Source: Lewinellaceae bacterium (GTDB lineage Bacteria > Bacteroidota > Bacteroidia > Chitinophagales > Saprospiraceae). Taken from it: a stretch of DNA of 33,382 bases. A program made the position numbers and the translations under genes. Position 1 is the first letter of the stretch. Each line of letters starts with the position of its first letter. Positions 19,601 through 26,034 of the stretch are shown here, piece by piece. Location of the stretch: positions 1 through 33,382 of the forward strand of contig CANJPT010000049.1 of the NCBI GenBank assembly GCA_947476195.1. Direction: 5' to 3'. Below the pieces are notes generated by a model that made no database searches, was not told where the DNA came from, and saw only the letters and a list, made by a program, of their open reading frames with translations.

Positions 19601-19709
19601 TGCCTGAGACGGCCTGTGCCAATACCTGCCCGCTAAAAGACAGGCAAAGCAGCAGCAATGGAATCTTGAAAAGACCCCAATCAGACAATTTTGTGAAAAA
19701 GACTTTCAT
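16644..19709 (-). CDS. SusC/RagA-family TonB-dependent outer-membrane transporter
   Basis: The 1021-residue protein has a signal peptide ending near VLAQ (residue 32), a carboxypeptidase-regulatory-like domain (about 35-110, VSGKVTDSATGESLIGATV), a TonB-box-like DEVVVTALG, a plug domain (about 125-250 with VLYVLDGIP and ASAAALYGSQAANGVILITTKKG) and a C-terminal 22-strand-type barrel ending in NLNLTF. It would import ligand captured by the SusD partner, powered by TonB. The glycine-rich GSGSPGGDGGDAISN stretch in the plug is typical of transporters paired with SusD-like_2 lipoproteins. Full length, with no frameshift. Its likely promoter lies at the 3' end of nagB, giving a leader of about 235 nt. 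Confidence 0.96.
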   Translation of the reverse strand: MKVFFTKLSDWGLFKIPLLLLCLSFSGQVLAQAVSGKVTDSATGESLIGATVNEAGTRNSTLTDVDGKYRLTVSSTSGTLVVSYVGYETTRMPMGGNTTVNIVMSAGSVLDEVVVTALGISREKKSLSYATTEISNQELVRVKDASFVNSLSGKVAGLQVNRSGSGVGGSTKVVLRGSKSTRDNNVLYVLDGIPMFNYSPGQPNDIWGQSAGSGSPGGDGGDAISNLNPEDIESTTVLKGASAAALYGSQAANGVILITTKKGKEGVTRVNFSSNFTTENPIELPELQFSYGQTAPGALDSWGLPASSPDHVKDFFQTGTTLINSLSLTGGNATAQTYFSFAHTGAKGIVPTSTLQRYNLNFRETAKFFKDRLNLSANLNYVHQSGNNRQTSGLYYNPLTGLYFFPRGLDFQNYADNYETFSSARNTNVQNWVADQDNQQNPYWILNRVPREDTRDRMIAMVSGMWKFNNWLSFQLRGSADKTYDKNTLKAYASTQTTLADANGRYTLSNNEGSSSYGDAMFIIDRPSENIGFNAVIGTSIYDTRLGTQFYDSKGADLRFANVFSLQNIKQPGASISEGLNRQQLQSVFASAQVGYKSMVYLDVTGRNDWSSTLAYTDNTSFFYPSVGLTGILSEMFSMKGIDFSKVRLSYAQVGNGVSAYDTHPLNTISSVNGLQVNTVAPLPGTELKPEQSTSIEAGLDVRMLHNRIGFGLTFYKSNTINQRLSIAAPFGSGYTSYIINAGDIQNSGIEAEINYTPVRSSKFEWNTSLNFTKNVNKVVKLDDRLSDGIFTITGAGVNNYAMVITEGGQFGDILGKKFARSEAGNILVDADNKPISGQLGIVGNPNPDFMLGWNNTLRYGNFHFGFLIDGRFGGEVMSITQAMIDELGVSQITADARNDGGIDVGAVRADGTSAGKINAQTWYQAVGGRAGFTEYYMYDATNIRLRELSVGYSLPNSLVSKSKCFSAVQISLVGRNLFFLTKKAPFDPEISMSTGTGLQGVDSFAAPATRSMGLNLNLTF

Positions 19710-19950
19710 ACAAAATGAGTTATTTAGTGAAAAAAGATAAGATAAAAAATGCTCAATTAGTTTTTTCAGTCAGTGTTTTCCCGATCCTAAACCCAGAGGT
19801 GGATTGAAAAGGGATATGCTAGCTTCTGGTATAAAAAACATTACCCCCAGTCGTTGCTTCTGCCAATCATCATATCGAAATCCATGTGTATCTCTCCCCC
19901 AATAAGTGCCTGCACTATGTTATGTTGGTCGAATCATCTGAATAAACAGT

Positions 19951-19980
19951 CAAAAGTAATTATCCTTTCCAACGAACAAA
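19951..19980 (-). promoter_or_regulatory. promoter of susC inside the nagB 3' end
   Basis: Read on the minus strand, TTTG (19980-19977), an 18-nt spacer and TACTTTTG (19958-19951) match both Bacteroidota promoter elements. The -33 element lies within the last nagB codons, and the predicted transcript has a leader of about 235 nt. The 250-bp gap from 19710 to 19959 otherwise holds only a small inverted repeat, AGTGC-ct-GCACT, at 19905-19916. Confidence 0.5.
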
Positions 19981-21897
19981 AGCTTCCATAGCCTCGTATT
20001 CCGCCAGGCCGAGTGCGCGGTACATCATAGCCGATTCGCGGTTGCGGTCTTCGGCACGTTGCCAGAATTCCCGGTTATCATCACCTGGGAAAGGTGGGCG
20101 GTCTTTTTGGCTTTGATGCATAAAAATAGCCTGACGTTTTTTCCGGAGTTGTTGTGGACTCATGGGCACAGCCATTTCAATTTCGTGTACCGCCCACTCG
20201 TGCCAGGCACCTCTGTACATCCAAAGCCAGCAATCCTTCATCCAGGGGGTGTTTTTTAGCCGATGGAAGGCTTCAAAAATTGCATCCAGACAAACCCGGT
20301 GCGTTCCATGTGGGTCAGCCAGATCACCTGCTGCGTATACCTGATGTGGTTTTATTTGCTCGATCAAGTCAGCAATGACCTGAATGTCGGCCTCTCCAAG
20401 GGGACGTTTACGTGTTGCGCCGGTTTCGTAAAACGGCATATCGAGGAAGTGAATATGGTCGTCTGAAAGACCTGTGAACCGAGCCCCGGCACGAGCCTCG
20501 CCCCTTCTGATGAGGCCCTTTATGCTGCGTACTTCCGGAATATCAAGTTCGGCTGGGCCTTTTGTGTTGAGTAAATGGATAACCTTTTTATAGCGTTGGC
20601 GGTCCTCTTCTGACAAAGTTTGCTGGGTCTCTCCAAATTCAAGCATGAACTCGGCATATCTCAAGGCATCAAAATCATGAACAGCAATATTGCCTGAAGT
20701 CTGGTAAGCTACATGAATATCATGTCCTTGATCGACAAGCCTTTGGAAGGTACCACCCATTGAAATTACATCGTCATCAGGATGCGGGCTAAACAGGATG
20801 ATACGCTTCTGTGCCGGCTTTGCACGTTCGGGACGGTGGGAGTCATCGGCATTGGGTTTTCCTCCAGGCCATCCTGTGATGGTTCGTTGCAAGCGGTTAA
20901 AAATGCGGATATTGAGTTCATAAGAGTTGGCTTCTTCGATGATCAGATCGCTCAAGCCATGCTCGTTATAATCCTCATCGGTGAGTTTCAGGATTGGCTT
21001 TTCTGTTTTTTGAGCGAGCCAAACAACAGCTTTGCAAATTAGATCCTCATTCCAGTCACAAATACCTGCCAACCAGGGGGATTTCATTTTGGTAAGCTCT
21101 TCTGAGGCACTTTTATCAAGAAAGACCTTGGTATTGGGGTGCTTTTGCAAAAAGGATGCTGGCACCGAGTGCGTAATCTCCCCTTCTATAGCTTGCTGAA
21201 TGATATGCGCCTTATGTTGTCCAAAAGCAAGGAGATAAATGGTGCGGGCTTTAAAAATACTTCCAACACCCATTGTGATGGCGCGATAAGGCACGTCGTC
21301 TTCGCTTTGGAAGTCCCTTGCTGCGTCATGGCGTGTCAGGTGGTCAAGACGTACCATACGGGTGGGGGAGGATTCCCATGCACCTGGTTCATTGAAGCCA
21401 ATATGTCCGGTTCGACCGATGCCTAAAAGTTGAATGTCTATGCCGCCGGCAAGATCGATCAGTTTTTCATACTGCTCACAATAGGCAGCAACGCGCTCCA
21501 TCGGTATCGTACCATCAGGGATATGGATATTGGCAGCAGGAATATCAATGTGGTCGAAAAGGTATTCATGCATGAATCGCCAATAACTCTGTCGTGCAAC
21601 TTTTGATATTGGATAATACTCATCAAGGTTGAATGTGATCACATTTTGAAAGCTCAAACCCTCTTGTTTGTGCAGTCTGACCAGTTCTTCATAGATTTTG
21701 ATTGGAGTGCTGCCAGTAGCAAGACCCAGCACAATTTTTTCACCATCCTGCTGCTTTTGACGAATGGCAAGCGCGATACTTTTGGCGACGTGTGTGGAAG
21801 CTTCCAATGGGTCGTTCCATATCTTGACCGGGAGCTTTTCAAAAACTTTAAGCTCGTATTTCAGGTAGTCTATGGATTCTTTTTCCTTGATTTTCAT
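19960..21897 (-). CDS. nagB: glucosamine-6-phosphate deaminase fused to a PIG-L deacetylase
   Basis: The 645-residue protein joins two enzymes. Residues about 30-300 are NagB (glucosamine-6-phosphate to fructose-6-phosphate plus ammonia): LGLATGSTPIKIYEEL (57-72), FNLDEYYP with Asp92 and Glu93, and the GIGRTGHIGFNEPG loop (159-172) with catalytic His165. Residues about 360-600 are a PIG-L/LmbE zinc deacetylase: SPHPDDDVISMGG (metal ligands His372, Asp374/375) and DPHGTHRVCLD (His530/533). PIG-L enzymes remove N-acetyl groups from GlcNAc compounds, so one protein might deacetylate and then deaminate an amino sugar; that coupling is inferred. The long form is known in Bacteroidota. The ATG at 21897 follows a likely -7 element by 55 nt, and two palindromes that fit LacI operators lie just upstream. 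Confidence 0.93.
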   Translation of the reverse strand: MKIKEKESIDYLKYELKVFEKLPVKIWNDPLEASTHVAKSIALAIRQKQQDGEKIVLGLATGSTPIKIYEELVRLHKQEGLSFQNVITFNLDEYYPISKVARQSYWRFMHEYLFDHIDIPAANIHIPDGTIPMERVAAYCEQYEKLIDLAGGIDIQLLGIGRTGHIGFNEPGAWESSPTRMVRLDHLTRHDAARDFQSEDDVPYRAITMGVGSIFKARTIYLLAFGQHKAHIIQQAIEGEITHSVPASFLQKHPNTKVFLDKSASEELTKMKSPWLAGICDWNEDLICKAVVWLAQKTEKPILKLTDEDYNEHGLSDLIIEEANSYELNIRIFNRLQRTITGWPGGKPNADDSHRPERAKPAQKRIILFSPHPDDDVISMGGTFQRLVDQGHDIHVAYQTSGNIAVHDFDALRYAEFMLEFGETQQTLSEEDRQRYKKVIHLLNTKGPAELDIPEVRSIKGLIRRGEARAGARFTGLSDDHIHFLDMPFYETGATRKRPLGEADIQVIADLIEQIKPHQVYAAGDLADPHGTHRVCLDAIFEAFHRLKNTPWMKDCWLWMYRGAWHEWAVHEIEMAVPMSPQQLRKKRQAIFMHQSQKDRPPFPGDDNREFWQRAEDRNRESAMMYRALGLAEYEAMEAFVRWKG

Positions 21898-21952
21898 TGC
21901 GTTGCAGAACGGGTTTTCCAGCCTTTAAGTGTATTTTTATGTTTGGTAGGGT

Positions 21953-21960
21953 CAAATGTA
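21953..21960 (-). promoter_or_regulatory. -7 element of the nagB promoter
   Basis: CAAATGTA reads TACATTTG on the minus strand, an exact TAnnTTTG match 55 nt upstream of the nagB ATG. The -33 position would fall at about 21978-21985, inside the first palindromic operator, where no clear TTTG is present. That fits a promoter blocked by a bound repressor. Confidence 0.55.
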
Positions 21961-21976
21961 TATCACTGTTTTTAGA

Positions 21977-21996
21977 TTCCGTGTACGCACACGGAA
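21977..21996. promoter_or_regulatory. operator-like palindrome 1 (LacI family)
   Basis: TTCCGTGTACGCACACGGAA is an inverted repeat with 9 of 10 base pairs matched and a central CG, the usual LacI-family operator form. It covers the expected -33 region of the nagB promoter. Confidence 0.75.
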
Positions 21997-22009
21997 TTTT
22001 TTTTTTCTG

Positions 22010-22025
22010 CCGTGTACGTACACGG
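22010..22025. promoter_or_regulatory. operator-like palindrome 2 (LacI family)
   Basis: CCGTGTACGTACACGG is a perfect 16-bp palindrome sharing CCGTGTACG and ACACGG with palindrome 1. The two centres are 31 bp apart, close to three helical turns, so two repressor dimers could sit on the same face. The intervening 13 bp are T-rich. Confidence 0.75.
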
Positions 22026-22117
22026 TATTAATATTGTTTGGAAATTTGCTTTCCACAAAAAGCAATTATTCTATAAATAGAATTACCTTAACAGGCAGAT
22101 TTTAGCTGATGTACGTA

Positions 22118-22154
22118 TGGCAGTTTGGGCAGATCAGATATATGCAAACTGCCA
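22118..22154. repeat. 10-bp perfect inverted repeat in the lacI leader
   Basis: TGGCAGTTTG (22118-22127) and CAAACTGCCA (22145-22154) are exact reverse complements separated by 17 nt, ending 26 nt before the lacI ATG. It could be an RNA hairpin in the leader or a second type of regulator site; it does not resemble the CCGTGTAC operators. Confidence 0.5.
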
Positions 22155-22180
22155 AAGCCCAATTTTAAAATCTATACTTT

Positions 22181-23269
22181 ATGACAGAGCCAATAAGGAT
22201 CAAAGACATTGCAGAACGCGTAGGGGTTTCGAGCGGAACGGTGGATCGGGTGATTCACAAACGGGGTCAGGTTTCAGCGGTGCTTCGTGAAAAAATTGAG
22301 CGGGTGATGAAAGAAATGGGTTACGAACCCAATATCGCTGCCAGAACCTTGGCACACAACCAAAAAAGGTTGAGCATTGCGGCCATCTTGCCAGACTATC
22401 GTACCGATCCCTATTGGGAGCAACCCAAAGAGGGGGTCGAACGTGCAGCAGAATCAGTTCGGCATTATGGAGCAATGGTTGAATTCTATTTCTTCCCCAT
22501 TTTTGAACCCAAAACTTTTCTTATTACGGTTTCACAAGCCCTTGACGCACAACCAGATGCCGTCTTGGTCGCTCCGCTATTTTTACAGGAAGCACAGGTA
22601 CTTTTTGCAGCTTGCGCCCAAAGAAATATCCCTATTGTGTTGATAAATACCCAAATTGAAGATGATGATGAGCTCACTTATATTGGTCAGGATTCATATC
22701 AAAGTGGTGTTTTGGCTGGTCGTCTGCTTAATTTTGGTCTGACAGACGGTGATCATGCGATGCTGGTCAACCTCGATAAGGAAGTGGCAAGTGCCAGACA
22801 CTTGCAAGAAAAAGAAAGGGGGTTCAAAGATTTTTTTAACGGCGTAGAAAAAAAATCTGTAACCATACATACTGCTGTTCAGGAAGATTTTGATGATCCT
22901 GTACAGCTGAAGACTTGGGCGGAGGAACAAATTACGTTACATCCTCAGCTTAAAGGCTTTTTTGTGACCAACTCCCGCGCCTATAAACTGGTGGAGGCCC
23001 TTTCTCCGGTGTTTCTCCAAAAAGCTAAAATTGTTGGATTTGACCTTATTGCACCAAATCTTAAACTATTGGAAGCCGGTAAGATTCAGTTTCTTATCAA
23101 TCAAAATGCATGGCAACAAGGCTACTATGGAATACTTACGATTGTTAACCGCCTTATTTTTAAAAAAGAAACCCAGCGGATCCTCTACCTGCCCTTAGAT
23201 ATTATAGTAAAAGAGAACGTAGAGTATTATCTCAAAGGAAACCTACAATCGCCGATAATGGTCGTGTAA
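22181..23269 (+). CDS. LacI-family transcriptional regulator
   Basis: The 362-residue protein begins with a LacI helix-turn-helix (about residues 5-25, IRIKDIAERVGVSSGTVDRV) and hinge (MGYEPNIAARTLA, about 47-59), followed by a periplasmic-binding-protein-like sensor domain (62-350) that would bind a sugar or amino-sugar phosphate. The ATG is at 22181. It is divergent from nagB-PIG-L with 283 bp between the starts, and that gap holds two CCGTGTAC-type palindromes suited to a LacI dimer. The simplest reading is a repressor of nagB, and perhaps of susCD beyond it and of itself. The effector is unknown; glucosamine-6-phosphate or a related sugar is a guess from the neighbour. Confidence 0.93.
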   Translation: MTEPIRIKDIAERVGVSSGTVDRVIHKRGQVSAVLREKIERVMKEMGYEPNIAARTLAHNQKRLSIAAILPDYRTDPYWEQPKEGVERAAESVRHYGAMVEFYFFPIFEPKTFLITVSQALDAQPDAVLVAPLFLQEAQVLFAACAQRNIPIVLINTQIEDDDELTYIGQDSYQSGVLAGRLLNFGLTDGDHAMLVNLDKEVASARHLQEKERGFKDFFNGVEKKSVTIHTAVQEDFDDPVQLKTWAEEQITLHPQLKGFFVTNSRAYKLVEALSPVFLQKAKIVGFDLIAPNLKLLEAGKIQFLINQNAWQQGYYGILTIVNRLIFKKETQRILYLPLDIIVKENVEYYLKGNLQSPIMVV

Positions 23270-23276
23270 GTCGTTG

Positions 23277-23284
23277 TATTTTTG
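23277..23284 (+). promoter_or_regulatory. possible -7 element for paaC
   Basis: TATTTTTG matches TAnnTTTG, 21 nt before the ATG at 23306 and just past the lacI stop. No clear -33 TTTG is seen, so co-transcription with lacI remains possible. Confidence 0.35.
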
Positions 23285-23305
23285 CCCTCCATTTTCGACA
23301 AAATT

Positions 23306-24046
23306 ATGCTAGATTATTTACTCCGTCTCGGTGACAACACCCTCATTCTTTCCCAACGCCTCAGCGAATGGTGCGGCCATGGCCCCGTACTTGAACAAGA
23401 CATTGCGCTGACTAATATCGCACTGGATCTGCTCGGACAAACCCGGATGTACCTTAGCTATGCGGGTGAAACAGAGGAAAAAGGGCGCTCTGAAGACGAT
23501 ATTGCCTACTTTCGCGACGCACCTCAATTCCAAAATTGTTTGCTGGTAGAACGTCCCAATGGCGATTTTGGCCAGACCATTGTCCGACAGTTTTTCTTCG
23601 ATGCCTTTAATTTTTACCAACTTCAGGCACTTCGCCAAAGTACCGACCAGCGTTTGGCCGATATCGCGGAAAAAGCACTGAAAGAAGCCACCTATCACCT
23701 GCGTTTTTCTTCGGAATGGGTCATTCGACTCGGAGATGGCACAGAATTGTCTAAACAAAAAATGCAGGCTGCCGTAAATACATTGTGGGCTTTTACTGGT
23801 GAAATGACCACACCGGATGCATTAGACCTCGAAATGGCTGAGCAAGGTATCGCGCCTGACTTATTGAAAATCAAAGTTTTGTATGACAAAAAAATAGCTG
23901 AAGTTTTGGAAGAAGCCACGCTTACGATGCCCAGCAATACTTGGATGCAAAGTGGAGGGAAACAAGGGAAACACTCCGAACACCTGGGGTTTTTGCTGGC
24001 TGAAATGCAGCATATACAACGTACCTATCCGGGGCAGGTTTGGTAA
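23306..24046 (+). CDS. paaC: phenylacetyl-CoA epoxidase subunit PaaC
   Basis: The 246-residue protein matches PaaC in length and landmarks: LRLGDNTLILSQRLSEWCGH at residues 6-25, EQDIALTNIALDLLGQTRMY just after, ERPNGDFGQTIVRQFFFDAF in the middle, and ATYHLRFSSEWVIRLGDGT. PaaC is the structural partner of the PaaA di-iron subunit in the complex that epoxidises phenylacetyl-CoA in the cytoplasm. The ATG at 23306 (MLDYLLRLGDN) fits the family; an upstream TTG at 23282 overlaps the likely -7 element. No paaA, paaB, paaD or paaE is adjacent: lacI lies upstream and a repeat element and ldcA downstream. The rest of the complex must be encoded elsewhere, or the gene is a leftover. Confidence 0.92.
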   Translation: MLDYLLRLGDNTLILSQRLSEWCGHGPVLEQDIALTNIALDLLGQTRMYLSYAGETEEKGRSEDDIAYFRDAPQFQNCLLVERPNGDFGQTIVRQFFFDAFNFYQLQALRQSTDQRLADIAEKALKEATYHLRFSSEWVIRLGDGTELSKQKMQAAVNTLWAFTGEMTTPDALDLEMAEQGIAPDLLKIKVLYDKKIAEVLEEATLTMPSNTWMQSGGKQGKHSEHLGFLLAEMQHIQRTYPGQVW

Positions 24047-24093
24047 AAACCTGAGTTGTTTTAACACCTGACTTTACCACAAATTCAAAAAAT

Positions 24094-24280
24094 AAACATG
24101 AGTCATCCCGAATTTTGAGCATACTTGCCCTCGTAGTGGCTTAAATATTGGTAGAAAATGGAATTTTGGATTTGTATAGACCTCGTAGAGGTACAACATT
24201 GGTAAATCAAAGCCACGAACCAATGTATGTTAGACCTCTCCGAGGTCAAGCACGCTCAAAATCCGGGATGACATATGTTT
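24094..24280. repeat. 187-bp palindromic repeat element (MITE/REP-like)
   Basis: Outer arms of 34 nt pair with 5 mismatches; their cores are GTCATCCCGAATTTTGAGC (24102-24120) and GCTCAAAATCCGGGATGAC (24254-24272), with one mismatch. Inside are three copies of a unit of the form ACCTCGTAGAGGT-n-ATTGGT: about 24128-24152 (plus), 24180-24203 (plus) and 24219-24246 (minus). Small hairpins lie at 24180-24192 (ACCTC-GTA-GAGGT) and 24233-24247 (GACCTC-tcc-GAGGTC), and ACATTGGT (24196-24203) faces ACCAATGT (24219-24226). It has no coding capacity. AAAAAT flanks both ends, which could be a target duplication or chance in AT-rich DNA. It lies between convergent paaC and ldcA, where it may also stop transcription. 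Confidence 0.75.
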
Positions 24281-24296
24281 GAAAAATCTTGGTATG

Positions 24297-25343
24297 TTAA
24301 ACTACCGCAGCCTCCAAAACAGTCAAAGACATTTTATCCGCATCCAATTTCGCTTCAATTCCGTACGGAAAAGTAGCCTGATGCGTCACATGTCCGAAAG
24401 GAATGCCATACACCACCGGTATTCCCAGTCCACCCAGTCGGTCCCGTAATGCATCCGGTAACGAGAAAGATGGGCTATCCGGTTTGGGCTGGCAATCGTT
24501 GAAAACACCCAAGGCAATTCCAGCGGCTTGTGCCAGATCTGTCGCTTGCAAGAGCTGGGTCAACATTCGATCCAGTCGATAAGGTTGCTCTCCTACATCT
24601 TCGATAAAAACGATCTTTTTCTTGAATACGGGGGCAAAGGCAGTGCCTGCCAAAGACGAGAGCAATGCCAGATTCCCTCCAGTAAGCGGTCCGCTAGCTT
24701 GACCAGGGGTGATTACAAAAGGTTGATATTCCGGAAGCGTCATTTCAGTAACTTCTGTAGGTGGGGTGATTTCATAAGGCACAACCAGCTGCATCAGTAT
24801 GGAGCGAAAATGCTTTAAAGTATCTTCCGGATAATCAGAGGCAGCTACCGGACCATGGAACGTCACCAATCCTGTTCGTTGATGGATGGCCAGGTGCAAG
24901 GCTGTTACATCGCTATACCCAATGAGTGGTTTTGGGTTTTTTCGGATGAGATCGTAATCGATATCGGCCAGTAAACGTGTGGCTCCGTAGCCCCCACGAA
25001 TGCACCAAACAGCCTCAATTTCGGGATTTTGGAATGCCCAGTGCAGGTCCGCCAAGCGTGCTGTATCAGAGCCTGCGAGGTAGCCATTATTGGCCCGGAG
25101 GCTATTTCCTTCTAAAATTTTGAAGCCAAACTGGGTTAAATTGGCAATGCCTTTGGCCAGCTTTTCTTCCGAAGCTGGGCTGCAGGGCGCGATCAGGGCA
25201 ATGGTTGCGCCTTCGCGTAAACGAGGGGGTTTTAAAAGACGCGGTTTATTGATTTCAGGATTTTCGGCCATGAGTCTGAATGGATTGAAACTGGCCGCCA
25301 ATGCTGCCAATCCTGTAGTTTTGAAGAATTTACGACGCAGCAT
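24297..25343 (-). CDS. LD-carboxypeptidase, peptidase family S66
   Basis: The 348-residue protein is an S66 serine peptidase, the LdcA/MccF family. LdcA members cleave the bond between meso-DAP and D-Ala in muropeptide tetrapeptides during cell-wall recycling. The Ser-Glu-His triad is visible: Ser144 in IGYSDVTALH, Glu248 in FIEDVGEQPYRLDRM and His318 in PFGHVTHQATFPYG. WCIRGGYGATRLL (113-125) is also typical. The N-terminus MLRRKFFKTTGLAALAASFN looks like a Tat signal with a twin arginine, suggesting folded export to the periplasm, whereas classic LdcA is cytoplasmic. The ATG at 25343 is preferred to a GTG at 25403, which would bury the RR motif. MccF-like or other amide cleavage cannot be excluded. 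Confidence 0.92.
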   Translation of the reverse strand: MLRRKFFKTTGLAALAASFNPFRLMAENPEINKPRLLKPPRLREGATIALIAPCSPASEEKLAKGIANLTQFGFKILEGNSLRANNGYLAGSDTARLADLHWAFQNPEIEAVWCIRGGYGATRLLADIDYDLIRKNPKPLIGYSDVTALHLAIHQRTGLVTFHGPVAASDYPEDTLKHFRSILMQLVVPYEITPPTEVTEMTLPEYQPFVITPGQASGPLTGGNLALLSSLAGTAFAPVFKKKIVFIEDVGEQPYRLDRMLTQLLQATDLAQAAGIALGVFNDCQPKPDSPSFSLPDALRDRLGGLGIPVVYGIPFGHVTHQATFPYGIEAKLDADKMSLTVLEAAVV

Positions 25344-25408
25344 ATTGTTAAATTTCGGTAGGAATTGGTGGGGGCAAACATACAAGTTTGTAAAGTGTGG
25401 CACCAGAT

Positions 25409-26014
25409 CTAAAATGCAAACCCTAATTGCAAAGAAGGCATCAATACAAATTGCGTTTCATTGCCATTGCTGTATCCACCCAAACTCAGTTTTGATTTAA
25501 ATATTTCAACACCAAAGGGGGATGCGAATTCAAGCGTGGCATGTCCAAACTTCCATTGCACCCCCCAACGCAATAGCGCTTTTGTAACATGTTCTTCATA
25601 AGGAATATAATTGGGGTTGGGAGGAAAAAAAATGTCAGTAATGATCTGGAACCGCCGAACACCAACGCTTAGTTCAGGCCCTAAAAACAGCCCACTTTTG
25701 CGCCCTGAAAACCGGCCATGGAGAAAATACTTTGAAAAAACACTCATTTCAAATCCGCCTAAAAATTCACCGGAATAATAGTAGTAGGTAGGGCTGTTAT
25801 CCAGATAAAAGGTTCCTTGCATGCCCCAATGCCAAAAACCGGAAGGACGCTCCGCCGAAAGGGTATATAGTTTGTAACCATCTCCCAACCATTGAAAGCC
25901 GATTCCCGTCTGAATGATTAGGTTAGGCGTGCGTTTATCAAGCGGTTCCATGAGTGCTTGTCCAAGGCAATGAAAGGAGAGCAGCAGAAAGGAAAGATGA
26001 AAAAAATGTTTCAT
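25409..26014 (-). CDS. small outer-membrane beta-barrel-like protein, unknown function
   Basis: The 201-residue protein has a signal peptide (MKHFFHLSFLLLSFHCLGQ), alternating polar/hydrophobic strands rich in Gly, Tyr, Phe and Trp (FQWLGDGYKLYTLSAERP, FWHWGMQGTFYLD, FLHGRFSGRKSGLFLGPELS), and a terminal LQLGFAF ending in Phe as in outer-membrane barrels. I do not recognise a named family. The frame stays open upstream to 26374 because a decayed paralogous copy reads into it without a stop; the signal peptide fixes the start at the ATG at 26014. A role as a small barrel or surface protein is inferred from composition only. Confidence 0.75.
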   Translation of the reverse strand: MKHFFHLSFLLLSFHCLGQALMEPLDKRTPNLIIQTGIGFQWLGDGYKLYTLSAERPSGFWHWGMQGTFYLDNSPTYYYYSGEFLGGFEMSVFSKYFLHGRFSGRKSGLFLGPELSVGVRRFQIITDIFFPPNPNYIPYEEHVTKALLRWGVQWKFGHATLEFASPFGVEIFKSKLSLGGYSNGNETQFVLMPSLQLGFAF

Positions 26015-26034
26015 GATATTTTTGTTAAAAGTAC

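Noticed and set aside
19905-19916. AGTGC-ct-GCACT inverted repeat in the susC leader
   Set aside because: Five base pairs only and unlike the LacI operators; too weak to list as a site.
24094-24280. The palindromic repeat as a CRISPR array
   Set aside because: Units are few, in both orientations and without uniform spacers; no cas genes are present.
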